Origin: Sediminicoccus sp. KRV36 | GTDB taxonomy: Bacteria; Pseudomonadota; Alphaproteobacteria; Acetobacterales; Acetobacteraceae | Length of the DNA: 64,000 bases | Direction: 5' to 3' | NCBI RefSeq assembly: GCF_023243115.1 | Contig: NZ_CP085081.1 | Location: 3,803,001-3,867,000, forward strand | Translations under genes and position numbers: made by a program | In this document: positions 53,839 to 62,825 of the stretch, piece by piece | How the letters are laid out: each line of letters opens with the position of its first letter | How positions within the stretch are numbered: the first letter of the stretch is position 1 | The notes under the pieces: model-generated | The model's database searches: none | Told to the model about the DNA's origin: nothing | Seen by the model: the letters and a program-made list of their open reading frames with translations, nothing else

Positions 53839-55040
53839 TACACCAGGCCGCGGCAGAAATCCTGGATGCGGGTGCAGGCATCGCGCAGGCTCGCCATGTC
53901 GGTCGCGTAGCTGATGCGGATATAGGGGGACATGCCATAGGCCGCCCCCTGCACCACCGCCACATGGGCTTCCTCCAGCAGGGCCATGGCGAAATCCGTG
54001 TCGGTCTCGATCTTCGCCCCGCCCTTGCTGGTCTTGCCCAGGCAGCCGGCGACATTGGGGAAGACGTAGAAGGCGCCCTCGGGGCGGTGGCAGACGATGC
54101 CGGGGGCCTCGTTCAGCATGTCCACCACGAGGTTGCGGCGCTCGCGATATTCGGCGGCACGCTCCTTCACGAGATCCTGCGGGCCGTTCAGCGCCGCGGC
54201 GGCGGCCGCCTGGCCGATGGAGGAGACGCCCGAGGTCGCCTGGCCCTGCATGTTGAACATGGCCGCGATCAACTCCTTCGGGCCGCCGCAGAAGCCGATG
54301 CGCCAGCCGGTCATCGCATAGGTCTTGGAGGCGCCGTTCACCGTCAGCGTGCGGGCCTTCAGCCGGGGCTCCACCTCGGCGATGGTGCAGAATTCGAAGC
54401 CGTCATAGACGAGGTGCTCATACATGTCGTCGGTCATCACCCAGACATGCGGGTGGCGCAGCAGCACCTCCGCCAGCGCCTTCATTTCGGCGCGCGAGCA
54501 GGCGGCCCCGGTCGGGTTGTTGGGGAAGTTCAGCATCACCCATTTGGTCTTGGGCGTGATGGCCGCTTCCAGATCCTCGGGGCGCAGCTTGAAGCCATTG
54601 TTCTGCGGGCAGGAGACGGTAACGGGAACACCACCCGCCACCTTCGCCATATCGGCGTAGCTGATCCAGTAGGGGGCGGGGATCACCACCTCATCGCCCG
54701 GATCCACGGTCGCCATCAGGGCGTTGAAGATGGCCTGCTTGCCGCCATTGGTGATGAGGATTTCATCCGGCCCGTAATCCAGGCCGTTGTCGCGCTTGAA
54801 CTTCGCGCTGACGGCGGCCTTCATCGCGGCGGTGCCACCTTGCGGCGGGTATTTCGTATCGCCCTTGAGGGCCGCCTGGTGCGCCGCCTCGATCGCATGG
54901 GCGGGCGTGTCGAAATCGGGCTCGCCCGTCGTCAGGCTCACCACCTTGAAGCCCTTGGCCGCCAGCTCCCGCGCCTTGGCGCCCATGGCGACGGAGGCGG
55001 AGACTTTCACATTGGCAAGGCGTTCAGCGAGCGCGGGCAT
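53838..55040 (-). CDS. Aspartate aminotransferase (class I, subgroup Ib)
   Basis: 400 residues. The PLP Lys is Lys239 in GASKTYAMTGWRIGF. YPPQGGTAAMKAAV, APYWISYADMAKVAGG and NFPNNPTGAACSRAEM fit subgroup Ib enzymes (AspC/AatA), which in alphaproteobacteria sometimes also use prephenate. It makes aspartate from oxaloacetate and glutamate. The stop TAA overlaps the GNAT start by one base. ATG 55040 is the only sensible start. Confidence 0.92.
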   Translation of the reverse strand: MPALAERLANVKVSASVAMGAKARELAAKGFKVVSLTTGEPDFDTPAHAIEAAHQAALKGDTKYPPQGGTAAMKAAVSAKFKRDNGLDYGPDEILITNGGKQAIFNALMATVDPGDEVVIPAPYWISYADMAKVAGGVPVTVSCPQNNGFKLRPEDLEAAITPKTKWVMLNFPNNPTGAACSRAEMKALAEVLLRHPHVWVMTDDMYEHLVYDGFEFCTIAEVEPRLKARTLTVNGASKTYAMTGWRIGFCGGPKELIAAMFNMQGQATSGVSSIGQAAAAAALNGPQDLVKERAAEYRERRNLVVDMLNEAPGIVCHRPEGAFYVFPNVAGCLGKTSKGGAKIETDTDFAMALLEEAHVAVVQGAAYGMSPYIRISYATDMASLRDACTRIQDFCRGLV

Positions 55041-55109
55041 TTCGGTGTCCTGATGTTTTTTGGGGCGTGGCGCACCTTAGGTGCTGCGCCGGCCCGCGCC
55101 AATATGCGC

Positions 55110-56315
55110 TCAGGCTTCTTCCTCGGGCCGGATGCGCCGGAACATCGCCAGCAGAGCCAGGTCATAGGCGATCTTGAGGCCACCGCAGATCAGGAAGGGC
55201 CAGGCGCTGAGCCCGGCCGAGAACAGCATCCCCGCCAGCACCGGCCCGCCCGCCGCGGCCAGGCTGCGCGGCACCGCCGTGAAGCTGGCCGCCGCCACAC
55301 GCTCGGCCGGGGTGACCACGGCCATGACGTAGGAGGCGCGGGCCGGCACATCCATCTGCGACAGCGCGGCGCGCAGCAGCAGCAGCCCCAGCGCCCAGCC
55401 CAGATCCGGCACCAGGGCGGCGGCCATCAGGCACAGGCTGGCCGGGATATGGCTGAAGACCATGGTGTTCACGAGGCCAATGCGCGCCCCCAGCCAGCCC
55501 GCCAGCGGCAGCGAAAACGCGCCCAGCACCCCCGCCCAGAAAAAGAACAGCGCCGCCGTGGCGAGCGACATGCCGAAGCGCTCGAACAGCCACAGCGCCA
55601 TCAGCGACTGCACGGCAAAGCCGCCGGCAAAGGCATCCACGCTGAACAGCAGCGCCAGCCGCGTCACGATCCCGCGCGAAGGGCCAAGCCGCCCCGCCTC
55701 CCGCGAGGGTGGCGGGCCCGCTTCCACGAGGCCGGCATAGATCGCGGCGATGGCCAGGCCCAGCGCCGCATAGAGCCAGAACATGGCCCGCAACGCCCCC
55801 AGCGGCGTGAGGCCGAGGTGCTCCAGCAGCTCCGGGCTGGCCGAGGCAAGTGCCCCCACCGCCGCCGCCATGGCACCCACGAAGCTGTAGCGCGCGAACA
55901 TCGCCGTGCGGTCCCGGGCGGCCACATGGCCACTCAGCGCCGATTGCTCGACCGGGGCGAAGATGCTGGCCGATCCGGCCGAGGGGTTGGCGGTGCCGAG
56001 GGCGGCGGCCAGCAGCAGCAGCGCGGGCTCCCCCGTCACGGCGAAGGCGGCGCCGGTCAGGGCCATCAGCGCGGCGCAGCCCAGCAGCAGCGCGCGCGGC
56101 GCCACCCCGCCGCCCCAAAGCCCCATGGCCAGCGTCATCGCGGCCGAGCCCAGCAGCGCCAGCGTCGCCGCGAGGCCGATCATGGCGGCGGAAAAACCGA
56201 ACGTGGCAAGGTAGACCGGCAGCAGCACGGCGATGAAGCCATCGCCGAAATCCCGCAGGCCGCGCGCCAGGATGATGCGCCGCGCCTGGTCCTGGGGAAT
56301 GCCAGGCTTCGCCAA
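55110..56315 (-). CDS. MFS transporter with TTG start
   Basis: 401 residues. There is no ATG before the first membrane helix; TTG 56315 has GAGG 6 bases upstream and gives MAKPGIPQDQARRIILARGL, then FGDGFIAVLLPVYLATFGFSAAMIG. About 12 helices follow. An EQSALSGHVAARDRTAMFARYSF loop between helices 4 and 5 is typical of small MFS families for unknown substrates. The open frame upstream on the minus strand runs through the RTX and accA genes and is not coding. Confidence 0.82.
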   Translation of the reverse strand: MAKPGIPQDQARRIILARGLRDFGDGFIAVLLPVYLATFGFSAAMIGLAATLALLGSAAMTLAMGLWGGGVAPRALLLGCAALMALTGAAFAVTGEPALLLLAAALGTANPSAGSASIFAPVEQSALSGHVAARDRTAMFARYSFVGAMAAAVGALASASPELLEHLGLTPLGALRAMFWLYAALGLAIAAIYAGLVEAGPPPSREAGRLGPSRGIVTRLALLFSVDAFAGGFAVQSLMALWLFERFGMSLATAALFFFWAGVLGAFSLPLAGWLGARIGLVNTMVFSHIPASLCLMAAALVPDLGWALGLLLLRAALSQMDVPARASYVMAVVTPAERVAAASFTAVPRSLAAAGGPVLAGMLFSAGLSAWPFLICGGLKIAYDLALLAMFRRIRPEEEA

Positions 56316-56576
56316 GCCACACCTCGCCGATGTTCGTCCCGCGGGGTTTCCACAGGGTGCATCCGAGCATGCGCCGTTTCCCGGATTCCGAAAAACCCAA
56401 GGCCAGGCGGGCGGGCAGGCTTGCGGAACGCCACCGCGGATTTCAGGCGGCGAGGCTCGCGGGGCGTCTCGATCTCCGGGATCGGGCGGCACTCCGGCGT
56501 CCATATTTTTCTTGACCTGCATGACGCGGACGTAAAGTCTAAAAAAGCTTTCATCGTTCCATGACGGAGGGCATCC
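56316..56576 (+). promoter_or_regulatory. Divergent gap and promoter of the second RTX gene
   Basis: A TTGACC at 56512-56517 and TAAAGT at 56533-56538 (15-base spacing) are the best promoter-like pair, in an AT-rich stretch that ends in a GGAGGG ribosome site 6 bases before ATG 56577. The left half of the gap is GC-rich, with no clear gene or repeat seen. Confidence 0.45.
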
Positions 56577-59267
56577 ATGCCCGCTTCCCCCAGCGTCACG
56601 AACCTGACCATCGCAAGCTTGGCGCCGCTGTCCGGGCCCAGACATATCCGCGCCTCGGTGAACCTCGAGGGCGGCGCGAATGGTGATGCGTTGGGCGGCG
56701 ATGTCTCGGCGGATGGGCGGTATGTGGTGTTCATCAGCACCGCCTCGAACCTGGTGGCGGGCGACACGAACGGCGTGCCCGACATCTTCCGCAAGGACCT
56801 CTGGACCGGGGTGGTGGAGCTGGTTTCGGCCACCGCCACGGGGGTGATCGGCAATGGCATCAGCGGCTTGGCCAGCAGCAGTGCCGGGGTGGGCGCCACC
56901 AACTGGTCGCTGCCCTCGATTTCCGAGAATGGCCGCTATGTCGGCTTCATCAGCGCGGCGCAGAACCTGCCCGGCGCCGTCGCGGGCATCACCAGCGGCT
57001 ATGCGAAGGACATGCTGACCGGCACGGTCTTCAACCTGTCCCAGCCGCTGGCCGTCTCGCTCGGGCAGAGCGGCGCCGAGGCCATCAGCGTGAGCATGGG
57101 GGCGGGCGGGCTGGCGCGCGTGGTGGTGGACCCTGTCTCCATCTACGCGCCGGAGATCTGGCGGGTGAATGTCGCGCCCGGCTTCGCCTACACGATGGGC
57201 ACCCTGCCGGTGACGCCGGTGCCGCAATTCTACAGCACGGTCTTCGGCTATGGGCGCGAGGCGCCCAGCCTGCCCGGGGATATCGTCGGCTGGAATGTGC
57301 CGACCACCCGCATCCTCTCCTTCAGCCTCGCCAATAATCCGGCCCTGGGCGACAGCAACGGGCTGGGGGATGTGATCCTCTCGGGGCCGGAGGGCACGCG
57401 CGTCATCTCCCGGCAACTGGCCGGGCCCGGCGGCGGCCCGCCGGCCGAGTCCAATCAGGCTTCCTATCCCGGCTTCATGTCGCTCGATGGCCGCGTGGCG
57501 ACCTTCTACACCGATGCGGTGAACATCGAATCCGGCGCGGAGACGCCCAGCGGCGGCGGCGGGCTGATCTTCACCGGCTGGACCACCGTCTGGGCCTATG
57601 ACAACCCCGATGCCGCCACCATCGCCGCGCGGGCCACCGCCATCGCGCAGAACCGCACGGCCGATCTGTTCTTCGGCATGAGCGACGCCACCGCGTTCCG
57701 GATCAACTGGGGTGACCAGACGTTCGTCTCGGGCGCGACCGGCGGCGCCGCGGAGCTGCACCTCGAAAAGACCTATGCCGCCCATGGCTCCTACACGATC
57801 AGCCTGACGCTGGACGGCCCGGGCGGGCAGACGGTGGACGTGACGCGGCTGCATCTGCTGGACCGTGGCACGGCGGCCAGCCTGATCGGCTCCCACCTGC
57901 GCGACATCGTCTTCGCCGGCGACCAGGACGATCGCCTGGAGGGCCGCGCCGGGGATGACGTCATCCATGGCGGCGGCGGCAAGGATACGCTGATCGGCGG
58001 GGCCGGCGTGGATACGCTGTTCGGCAATGACGGCGACGACCTGTTCTATGACGGCCCCGGCATCGCCTTCGCCGATGTCTATGTCGGCGGGGCCGGCGCC
58101 AATCGCGTCAGCTACGCCCTGACGCGCGAGGCGATCGAGATCCGTCTGACCGGCGATGACCTCGCCCATGGCGCGATGACGGCCGGCCACGCCACGGTCT
58201 TCACGACAGGCGGCCCGGTGAGCGACCTGCTCTATGACATCGTGGACGTGACGGGCGGCGATGGCGGCAACACCATCTACGGCTCCGACGCCGACAACGT
58301 GCTGACCGGCGGGCGCCGCGCGGATCTGATCCAGGGCGGCGCCGGCGATGACAGCATCATCGGCGGCATCGGCAACGATACCCTGCGCGGCGGCCTCGGC
58401 CATGACACGCTGGATGGCGGGAATGGCGATGACCTGCTGATCGTGCTGGGCGGCCAGGCGGTGGCGCTGGGCGGTGCCGGGCGCAACACGCTGTTCTTCG
58501 AGTATGATTCGAGCGTGGAAGACAGCGTGGTCTGGACCGTGTTCATGCCCACCGGCGTCGCCTCCCGCGCCGACGGGGCCAGCCTCTCCTTCAGCGGCAT
58601 CACCGAGATCGGCGCCGATCGCGGGATCGAGGTGCTGGGCACCGCCGGGCGGGAGAGCTTTCAGCTGGGCCGATACGCGTCGAACTTCGTCGGCAATGGC
58701 GGCTTCGACACGCTGACGGCCCGCGCGCAGGTCGTGGCCGTGCGGATGGATGCCAGCACGCCGACTGGCACGGCCCAGGTCGTCGGGGGCGGAATGGTCG
58801 AGGGGGGCGGCACCGGCGTGACGAGCTTCAGCGGCATCCGCGGCTTCGAAGGCGGCCAGGGCGCGGATACCCTGATCGGCTCCAGCCTCGCGGACCGGCT
58901 GCTCGGGCTGGATGGCGATGACGTGCTGGAGGGCCTGGGCGGGGCGGACAGCCTGACCGGCGGAGAGGGCATGGACGCCTTCGTGCTCGGCCTGGTGGGC
59001 CCGGCCGACACCATCACGGATTTCACCACCGGCACGGACCAGATCTGGCTTTACGGGGCCACGCTCGGCCTCGCGCCAGGGCCGCTCGACCCGGCCTTGC
59101 TGACGCTGGGCGCCGCCGCCCAGGGGCCGCTGCCGCAGCTGGTGTACCAGGATACGACCGGGCAGCTCTCCTGGGATTTCGACGGCAATGGCCCCCTGGC
59201 CGCCCGGCCCCTGGCGCTGCTCGGCGCCGGCACGGCCCTGACCGCCGCCGATGTGCTGATCGTCTGA
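56577..59267 (+). CDS. Composite RTX protein: propeller, PKD and calcium-binding repeats
   Basis: 896 residues. Residues about 35-310 look like a TolB/WD40-type propeller (DVSADGRYVVFISTASNLVAGDTNG repeated as SISENGRYVGFISAAQNL and MSLDGRVATFYTDAVN). A PKD-like domain follows (WGDQTFVSGATGG... YAAHGSYTISLTLDGPGG, about 380-420). From 440 on are RTX repeats (GRAGDDVIHGGGGKDTLIGG, GGAGDDSIIGGIGNDTLRGG) and a C-terminus ADTITDFTTGTDQIWL with a final ADVLIV like type I secretion signals. It is probably secreted and calcium-folded, with an adhesin or enzyme-like role unknown. Confidence 0.88.
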   Translation: MPASPSVTNLTIASLAPLSGPRHIRASVNLEGGANGDALGGDVSADGRYVVFISTASNLVAGDTNGVPDIFRKDLWTGVVELVSATATGVIGNGISGLASSSAGVGATNWSLPSISENGRYVGFISAAQNLPGAVAGITSGYAKDMLTGTVFNLSQPLAVSLGQSGAEAISVSMGAGGLARVVVDPVSIYAPEIWRVNVAPGFAYTMGTLPVTPVPQFYSTVFGYGREAPSLPGDIVGWNVPTTRILSFSLANNPALGDSNGLGDVILSGPEGTRVISRQLAGPGGGPPAESNQASYPGFMSLDGRVATFYTDAVNIESGAETPSGGGGLIFTGWTTVWAYDNPDAATIAARATAIAQNRTADLFFGMSDATAFRINWGDQTFVSGATGGAAELHLEKTYAAHGSYTISLTLDGPGGQTVDVTRLHLLDRGTAASLIGSHLRDIVFAGDQDDRLEGRAGDDVIHGGGGKDTLIGGAGVDTLFGNDGDDLFYDGPGIAFADVYVGGAGANRVSYALTREAIEIRLTGDDLAHGAMTAGHATVFTTGGPVSDLLYDIVDVTGGDGGNTIYGSDADNVLTGGRRADLIQGGAGDDSIIGGIGNDTLRGGLGHDTLDGGNGDDLLIVLGGQAVALGGAGRNTLFFEYDSSVEDSVVWTVFMPTGVASRADGASLSFSGITEIGADRGIEVLGTAGRESFQLGRYASNFVGNGGFDTLTARAQVVAVRMDASTPTGTAQVVGGGMVEGGGTGVTSFSGIRGFEGGQGADTLIGSSLADRLLGLDGDDVLEGLGGADSLTGGEGMDAFVLGLVGPADTITDFTTGTDQIWLYGATLGLAPGPLDPALLTLGAAAQGPLPQLVYQDTTGQLSWDFDGNGPLAARPLALLGAGTALTAADVLIV

Positions 59268-59278
59268 GCGGGCGGCGG

Positions 59279-59329
59279 CGGAAAGCGGCGCTGCCCAACC
59301 TGGCCGGTTTTCGCCGGCCGGGCTTTCCG
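59279..59329. terminator. Nested hairpin between the RTX gene and accA
   Basis: An outer stem CGGAAAGC (59279-59286) / GCTTTCCG (59322-59329) encloses an inner stem GGCCGG (59302-59307) / CCGGCC (59314-59319). It follows the RTX stop by about 12 bases and precedes accA, so it probably ends the RTX transcript. No U-run follows. Confidence 0.55.
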
Positions 59330-59345
59330 CTAGACGCAGCGGATC

Positions 59346-60302
59346 ATGCGCCATTTCCTTGATTTCGAAAAACCCATCGCCGAGCTGGAGGGCAAGGTCG
59401 AAGAGCTCCGCCGGGCGACCGATGCGGGCGGCATCGATGTGGCCGAGGAAGTGGCCAAGCTGCGGGAAAAGGCGGAGAAACTGCTGGCCGCCACCTATGC
59501 CAAGCTCACCCCCTGGCAGAAGGCGCAGGTGGCCCGCCACCCGGAACGCCCGAAATGCCTCGACTATGTCGGCGCCCTGATCGAGGAATGGACGCCGCTC
59601 GCGGGCGACCGCGCCTTCGCCGATGACGCCGCGGTGATCGGCGGCCTCGGCCGCTTCCGGGGCCGCGCCGTGGCCGTGCTGGGCACCGAGAAGGGGCGCG
59701 ACACGGAAACCCGCATCAAGCATAATTTCGGCATGGCCAGGCCCGAGGGCTATCGCAAGGCGCGCCGCATCATGGAGCTGGCCGGCCGCTTCGGCATGCC
59801 CATCCTCTCCTTCGTGGACACCTCCGGCGCCTTCCCGGGCATTGACGCCGAGGCGCGCGGCCAGGCCGAGGCCATCGCCCGCAGCATCGAGGCGGGGCTC
59901 TCCGCCCCCGTCCCCTTCGTCGCCACCATCATCGGCGAGGGGGGTTCGGGTGGGGCCATCGCGCTCGCCGCCGCGGACCGCGTTCTGATGCTGGAACACG
60001 CCATCTATTCCGTGATCAGCCCCGAGGGCTGCGCCTCCATCCTCTGGCGCGATGCCGGCATGGCGGCGAATGCGGCCGAGGCGCTGAAACTCACCGCCGA
60101 GGACCTCAAGCGCCTGGCCCTGATTGACGCCGTGATCGCCGAGCCGCTGGGCGGCGCCCACCGGGACCAGGCAGCGGCGATGGATGCGGTGGGCGAGGCC
60201 GTCTGGGGCGCGCTGGAGCCGCTGCTGCCGCTGGATGGCGCCACGCTGAAGGCCAGGCGGCGCGAGAAATTCCTGGAAATGGGCCGCAGCGCGGTGGCCT
60301 GA
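59346..60302 (+). CDS. accA: Acetyl-CoA carboxylase carboxyltransferase subunit alpha
   Basis: 318 residues, the usual size. It starts with FLDFEKPIAELEGKVEELR, then AFADDAAVIGGLGRFRGRAVAVLGTEKGRDT, MPILSFVDTSGAFPGIDAEARGQAEAIARSI and GEGGSGGAIALAAADRVLML with YSVISPEGCASILW. With AccD it transfers CO2 from carboxybiotin to acetyl-CoA, the first step of fatty acid synthesis. accD is not in the window. The stop overlaps the next start by one base (TGATG). Confidence 0.97.
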   Translation: MRHFLDFEKPIAELEGKVEELRRATDAGGIDVAEEVAKLREKAEKLLAATYAKLTPWQKAQVARHPERPKCLDYVGALIEEWTPLAGDRAFADDAAVIGGLGRFRGRAVAVLGTEKGRDTETRIKHNFGMARPEGYRKARRIMELAGRFGMPILSFVDTSGAFPGIDAEARGQAEAIARSIEAGLSAPVPFVATIIGEGGSGGAIALAAADRVLMLEHAIYSVISPEGCASILWRDAGMAANAAEALKLTAEDLKRLALIDAVIAEPLGGAHRDQAAAMDAVGEAVWGALEPLLPLDGATLKARRREKFLEMGRSAVA

Positions 60303-61768
60303 TGGAGCCGCAAGCGGCCCGCGCAGCCTTCTTCCGGGCCTTCCCGACCATCGGGATCGCGATCTTTGTCACCGCCATTGACCAGACCATCACCGCCACC
60401 GCCCTGCCCGCCATGGCGGCGGCTTTCGGCGTGGTGGAGCGGATTTCCTGGGTGGTTGTCGCCTACCTCGTCGCCGCCACCATCGCGGCCCCGATTTTCG
60501 GCCGGCTGGGCGATGCCTATGGGCGGCGGCCCATGCTGTTCATCGCCTTTGCCCTGCAGGCGACAGGGATGCTGGCGGCGGGCCTGGCCCCCAGCTTCGA
60601 GGCGCTGCTGGCCGCCCGCGCCCTGCATGGCTTTGGTGGCGGCGCGCTGCTGACGCTGGCCATGGCGCTGATCGGCGAATCCGTGCCGGCGCGGGAAAGG
60701 GGGCGCTACCAGGCCTATCTGGTGGCGTGTTTCATGTCGGCCTCGGCCGCCGGGCCGCTGGCCGGGGGCTGGCTGACGCAGAATTTCGGCTGGCGCTGGG
60801 TGTTCCTGGCGGGGCTGCCGCTGGTGGCGGTCGGCTTCGCCATGGCCTGGCGGCTGCCCCGGCGCGGCCTGATGGGCGGCAGCTTCCGCTTTGACGCGGC
60901 GGGCACGGCGCTGTTCACCCTCTTTGTCGCCATGCTGCTGCTGATGCTGGACCGCGCGCAGCGCATGAATGCCGCCGATTTCGGCGTGGCGCTGGGCTTT
61001 GGCGTGATGGGGGGCATCGCGGTCTGGGCGCTGCTGAAGGTGGAGCGCCGCGTGCCGGACCCGCTGCTGCCCCTGCCCGTGCTGACCGACCCGGTGATCT
61101 GGCGGACCAACCTGCTGGCGGCCTGTGTCTCGGGCACCATGGTTTCGTTGATTTCCTTCCTGCCGCTGTATCTGACGGTGGTGCGGGGCGTGCCCATCGC
61201 GACGGTGGGGGCGATGCTGCTGCCGATGAGCCTGGGGGGCGGCACGGGGGCGCTGATTTCCGGCACCTTCCTGGCGCGGACGGGGCGGAACATGCTGCTG
61301 CCCAGCATCGGGCTGGTGCTGGCGACGGCGGTGCTGTCCTTCCTGGCCTATGGCGCCGGGGGCATTCCGCTGGCCTGGCTGCCCTGGCTGCTGGCGCTCT
61401 CCAGCCTGGGCTTTGGCTGCACCTTCCCGGCGGTGCAGACCACGGTGCAGGTGGCGGCAGGCCCGGCCCGGCTGGGAGTGGCGACGGCGTCGGTGCAATT
61501 CATGCGCAACCTGGGGGCGGCGGCGGGGACGGCGGTGCTGGGGGCGCTGATCTTCGTGGGCTTCGCGCTGGCGGATGCGGAGGTGGCGGAACGCTTCGCG
61601 ACCGCGATGCGCGGGGGGCGGGAGGCACTGGCCGCGCTGCCGGAGAGCGAACGCGCGGTGATGGCGCGCGGGCTGGCAACGGGGTTCCGGGCGATGCTGG
61701 CGGGCGCGGCGGTGCTGACGGGGGTGGCGGCGGTGCTGGCGTTTCGGGTGCCGTTGCGGAGGGTTTAG
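60302..61768 (+). CDS. MFS transporter, DHA2 (EmrB/QacA) type
   Basis: 488 residues with about 14 helices. Motif D1 TAIDQTITATALPAMAAAF, motif A GRLGDAYGRRPMLF, motif B ARALHGFGGGALLTLAMALIGE and motif C-like SAAGPLAGGWLTQNFGWRWVFLAGLP are present. It starts inside the accA stop and so is co-transcribed with it. The substrate is unknown. It is the last GC-rich gene before the AT-rich block. The protein is not a close copy of the MFS pump at 14347. Confidence 0.9.
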   Translation: MEPQAARAAFFRAFPTIGIAIFVTAIDQTITATALPAMAAAFGVVERISWVVVAYLVAATIAAPIFGRLGDAYGRRPMLFIAFALQATGMLAAGLAPSFEALLAARALHGFGGGALLTLAMALIGESVPARERGRYQAYLVACFMSASAAGPLAGGWLTQNFGWRWVFLAGLPLVAVGFAMAWRLPRRGLMGGSFRFDAAGTALFTLFVAMLLLMLDRAQRMNAADFGVALGFGVMGGIAVWALLKVERRVPDPLLPLPVLTDPVIWRTNLLAACVSGTMVSLISFLPLYLTVVRGVPIATVGAMLLPMSLGGGTGALISGTFLARTGRNMLLPSIGLVLATAVLSFLAYGAGGIPLAWLPWLLALSSLGFGCTFPAVQTTVQVAAGPARLGVATASVQFMRNLGAAAGTAVLGALIFVGFALADAEVAERFATAMRGGREALAALPESERAVMARGLATGFRAMLAGAAVLTGVAAVLAFRVPLRRV

Positions 61769-61844
61769 TGGGGGACGTTCGCCAGCACTCCACGCCCCTC
61801 ACATTGAAAGTTCCGCCAAAGAATAATATCCATATATCGCATCA

Positions 61845-62825
61845 TTATTTAATACTATCTATTTCTTTTAATGTATAAAAAGTCTTTGCTTCGCCTGACG
61901 CTTTATCTAGGATCTCAGTTTCGTCGAGAGTCGCTACAACACAACGGCCAAAATTCTCCTGAATTAAATTCGAAAGACCATTAACGAATTTTCCTTCTAC
62001 AACAATATCTGTTTCAAGCAGCACCTCGAAGCGATTTCTTAGCAAGCTCGCGCCTACAAGTCTCCCTCGGAAGATTTTTGTCTCGGAGCGGGTCTCTGTG
62101 ATATTGTTGATCACCGCTATGATTTTCTCGGATTTTTCCCGATCGATCTTCCACTCATATTTTGTACCCGCAAAATCTTTCCAGTCGAACTTGATATTCG
62201 AGTCAGAGGCATTTAGGTGACTTGCCAGATGACGCAAATGGACAAGAGAGCGGCGCCCCATTTCTCCTGATACACTCATCATGCCAGAATCGCTCTGCGC
62301 TGCATGTAGAAGCCGAAACAGCTGAACCATTGCATCAGACGACGTGCTTTCTCCGAGCAAATCATAATTTGACTGAACAAAAATATTCATCCCAAAAGAC
62401 GAATCATAAGTGGATTGTAGTCTCATTGATGTTAAATTCATTATATCAGACCGGATAGGGCCGCGAGAAGTTGGTCCTGTTGTGATAGCTTGCGCAATAC
62501 TTGAAAATAACTTCTGAAATCTTGTCAGTATAACTCCAAGATCGAGCAACTTTGCTGAATGTTGCGCAAAATTCGGGCCATCCAGTGTAATGGCTACATG
62601 CTCGGATCGTCTATGACGAAGAACTTCGACCAACTCTTGCCGGAGAGCAGTCTCCATGGAGCGCAGGCTGATGCCGCTCAAAGCAATCCCGAAGCTATTT
62701 GGGTTGGCTCTGGCGAGAGCCTGCTGATCGGTCATAGCGGCGTCAAGCTCGGACAATCTGCGTCGCAAGCCACGCAGCCTTGCCTCCGCAGACGCGGGGT
62801 CCACGCCGTGCCACACATCAAACAT
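61845..62825 (-). CDS. Unknown 326-residue partner of the nucleotidyltransferase-like gene
   Basis: Not a named family that I recognise. Residues 9-36 form a heptad coiled coil (AEARLRGLRRRLSELDAAM). The middle contains QSTYDSSFGMNIFVQ, NYDLLGESTSSDAMVQLFRLLHA and RSLVHLRHLASHLNAS, then a beta-rich end (KYEWKIDREKSEKIIAVINN, FEVLLETDIVVEGKFVNGL). There is no signal peptide or membrane helix. ATG 62825 overlaps the stop of the upstream gene by 8 bases, so the two are made together. Its middle and end are far more AT-rich than the chromosome; the first 120 bases are closer to GC-rich. Confidence 0.65.
   Translation of the reverse strand: MFDVWHGVDPASAEARLRGLRRRLSELDAAMTDQQALARANPNSFGIALSGISLRSMETALRQELVEVLRHRRSEHVAITLDGPNFAQHSAKLLDLGVILTRFQKLFSSIAQAITTGPTSRGPIRSDIMNLTSMRLQSTYDSSFGMNIFVQSNYDLLGESTSSDAMVQLFRLLHAAQSDSGMMSVSGEMGRRSLVHLRHLASHLNASDSNIKFDWKDFAGTKYEWKIDREKSEKIIAVINNITETRSETKIFRGRLVGASLLRNRFEVLLETDIVVEGKFVNGLSNLIQENFGRCVVATLDETEILDKASGEAKTFYTLKEIDSIK

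Noticed and set aside
55110..60161. Minus-strand open frame of 1683 codons running through accA and the second RTX gene
   Set aside because: Only the part from 56315 to 55110 has membrane-protein composition and family motifs. The rest is antisense to well-supported genes and is open because high GC at third positions removes stop codons.
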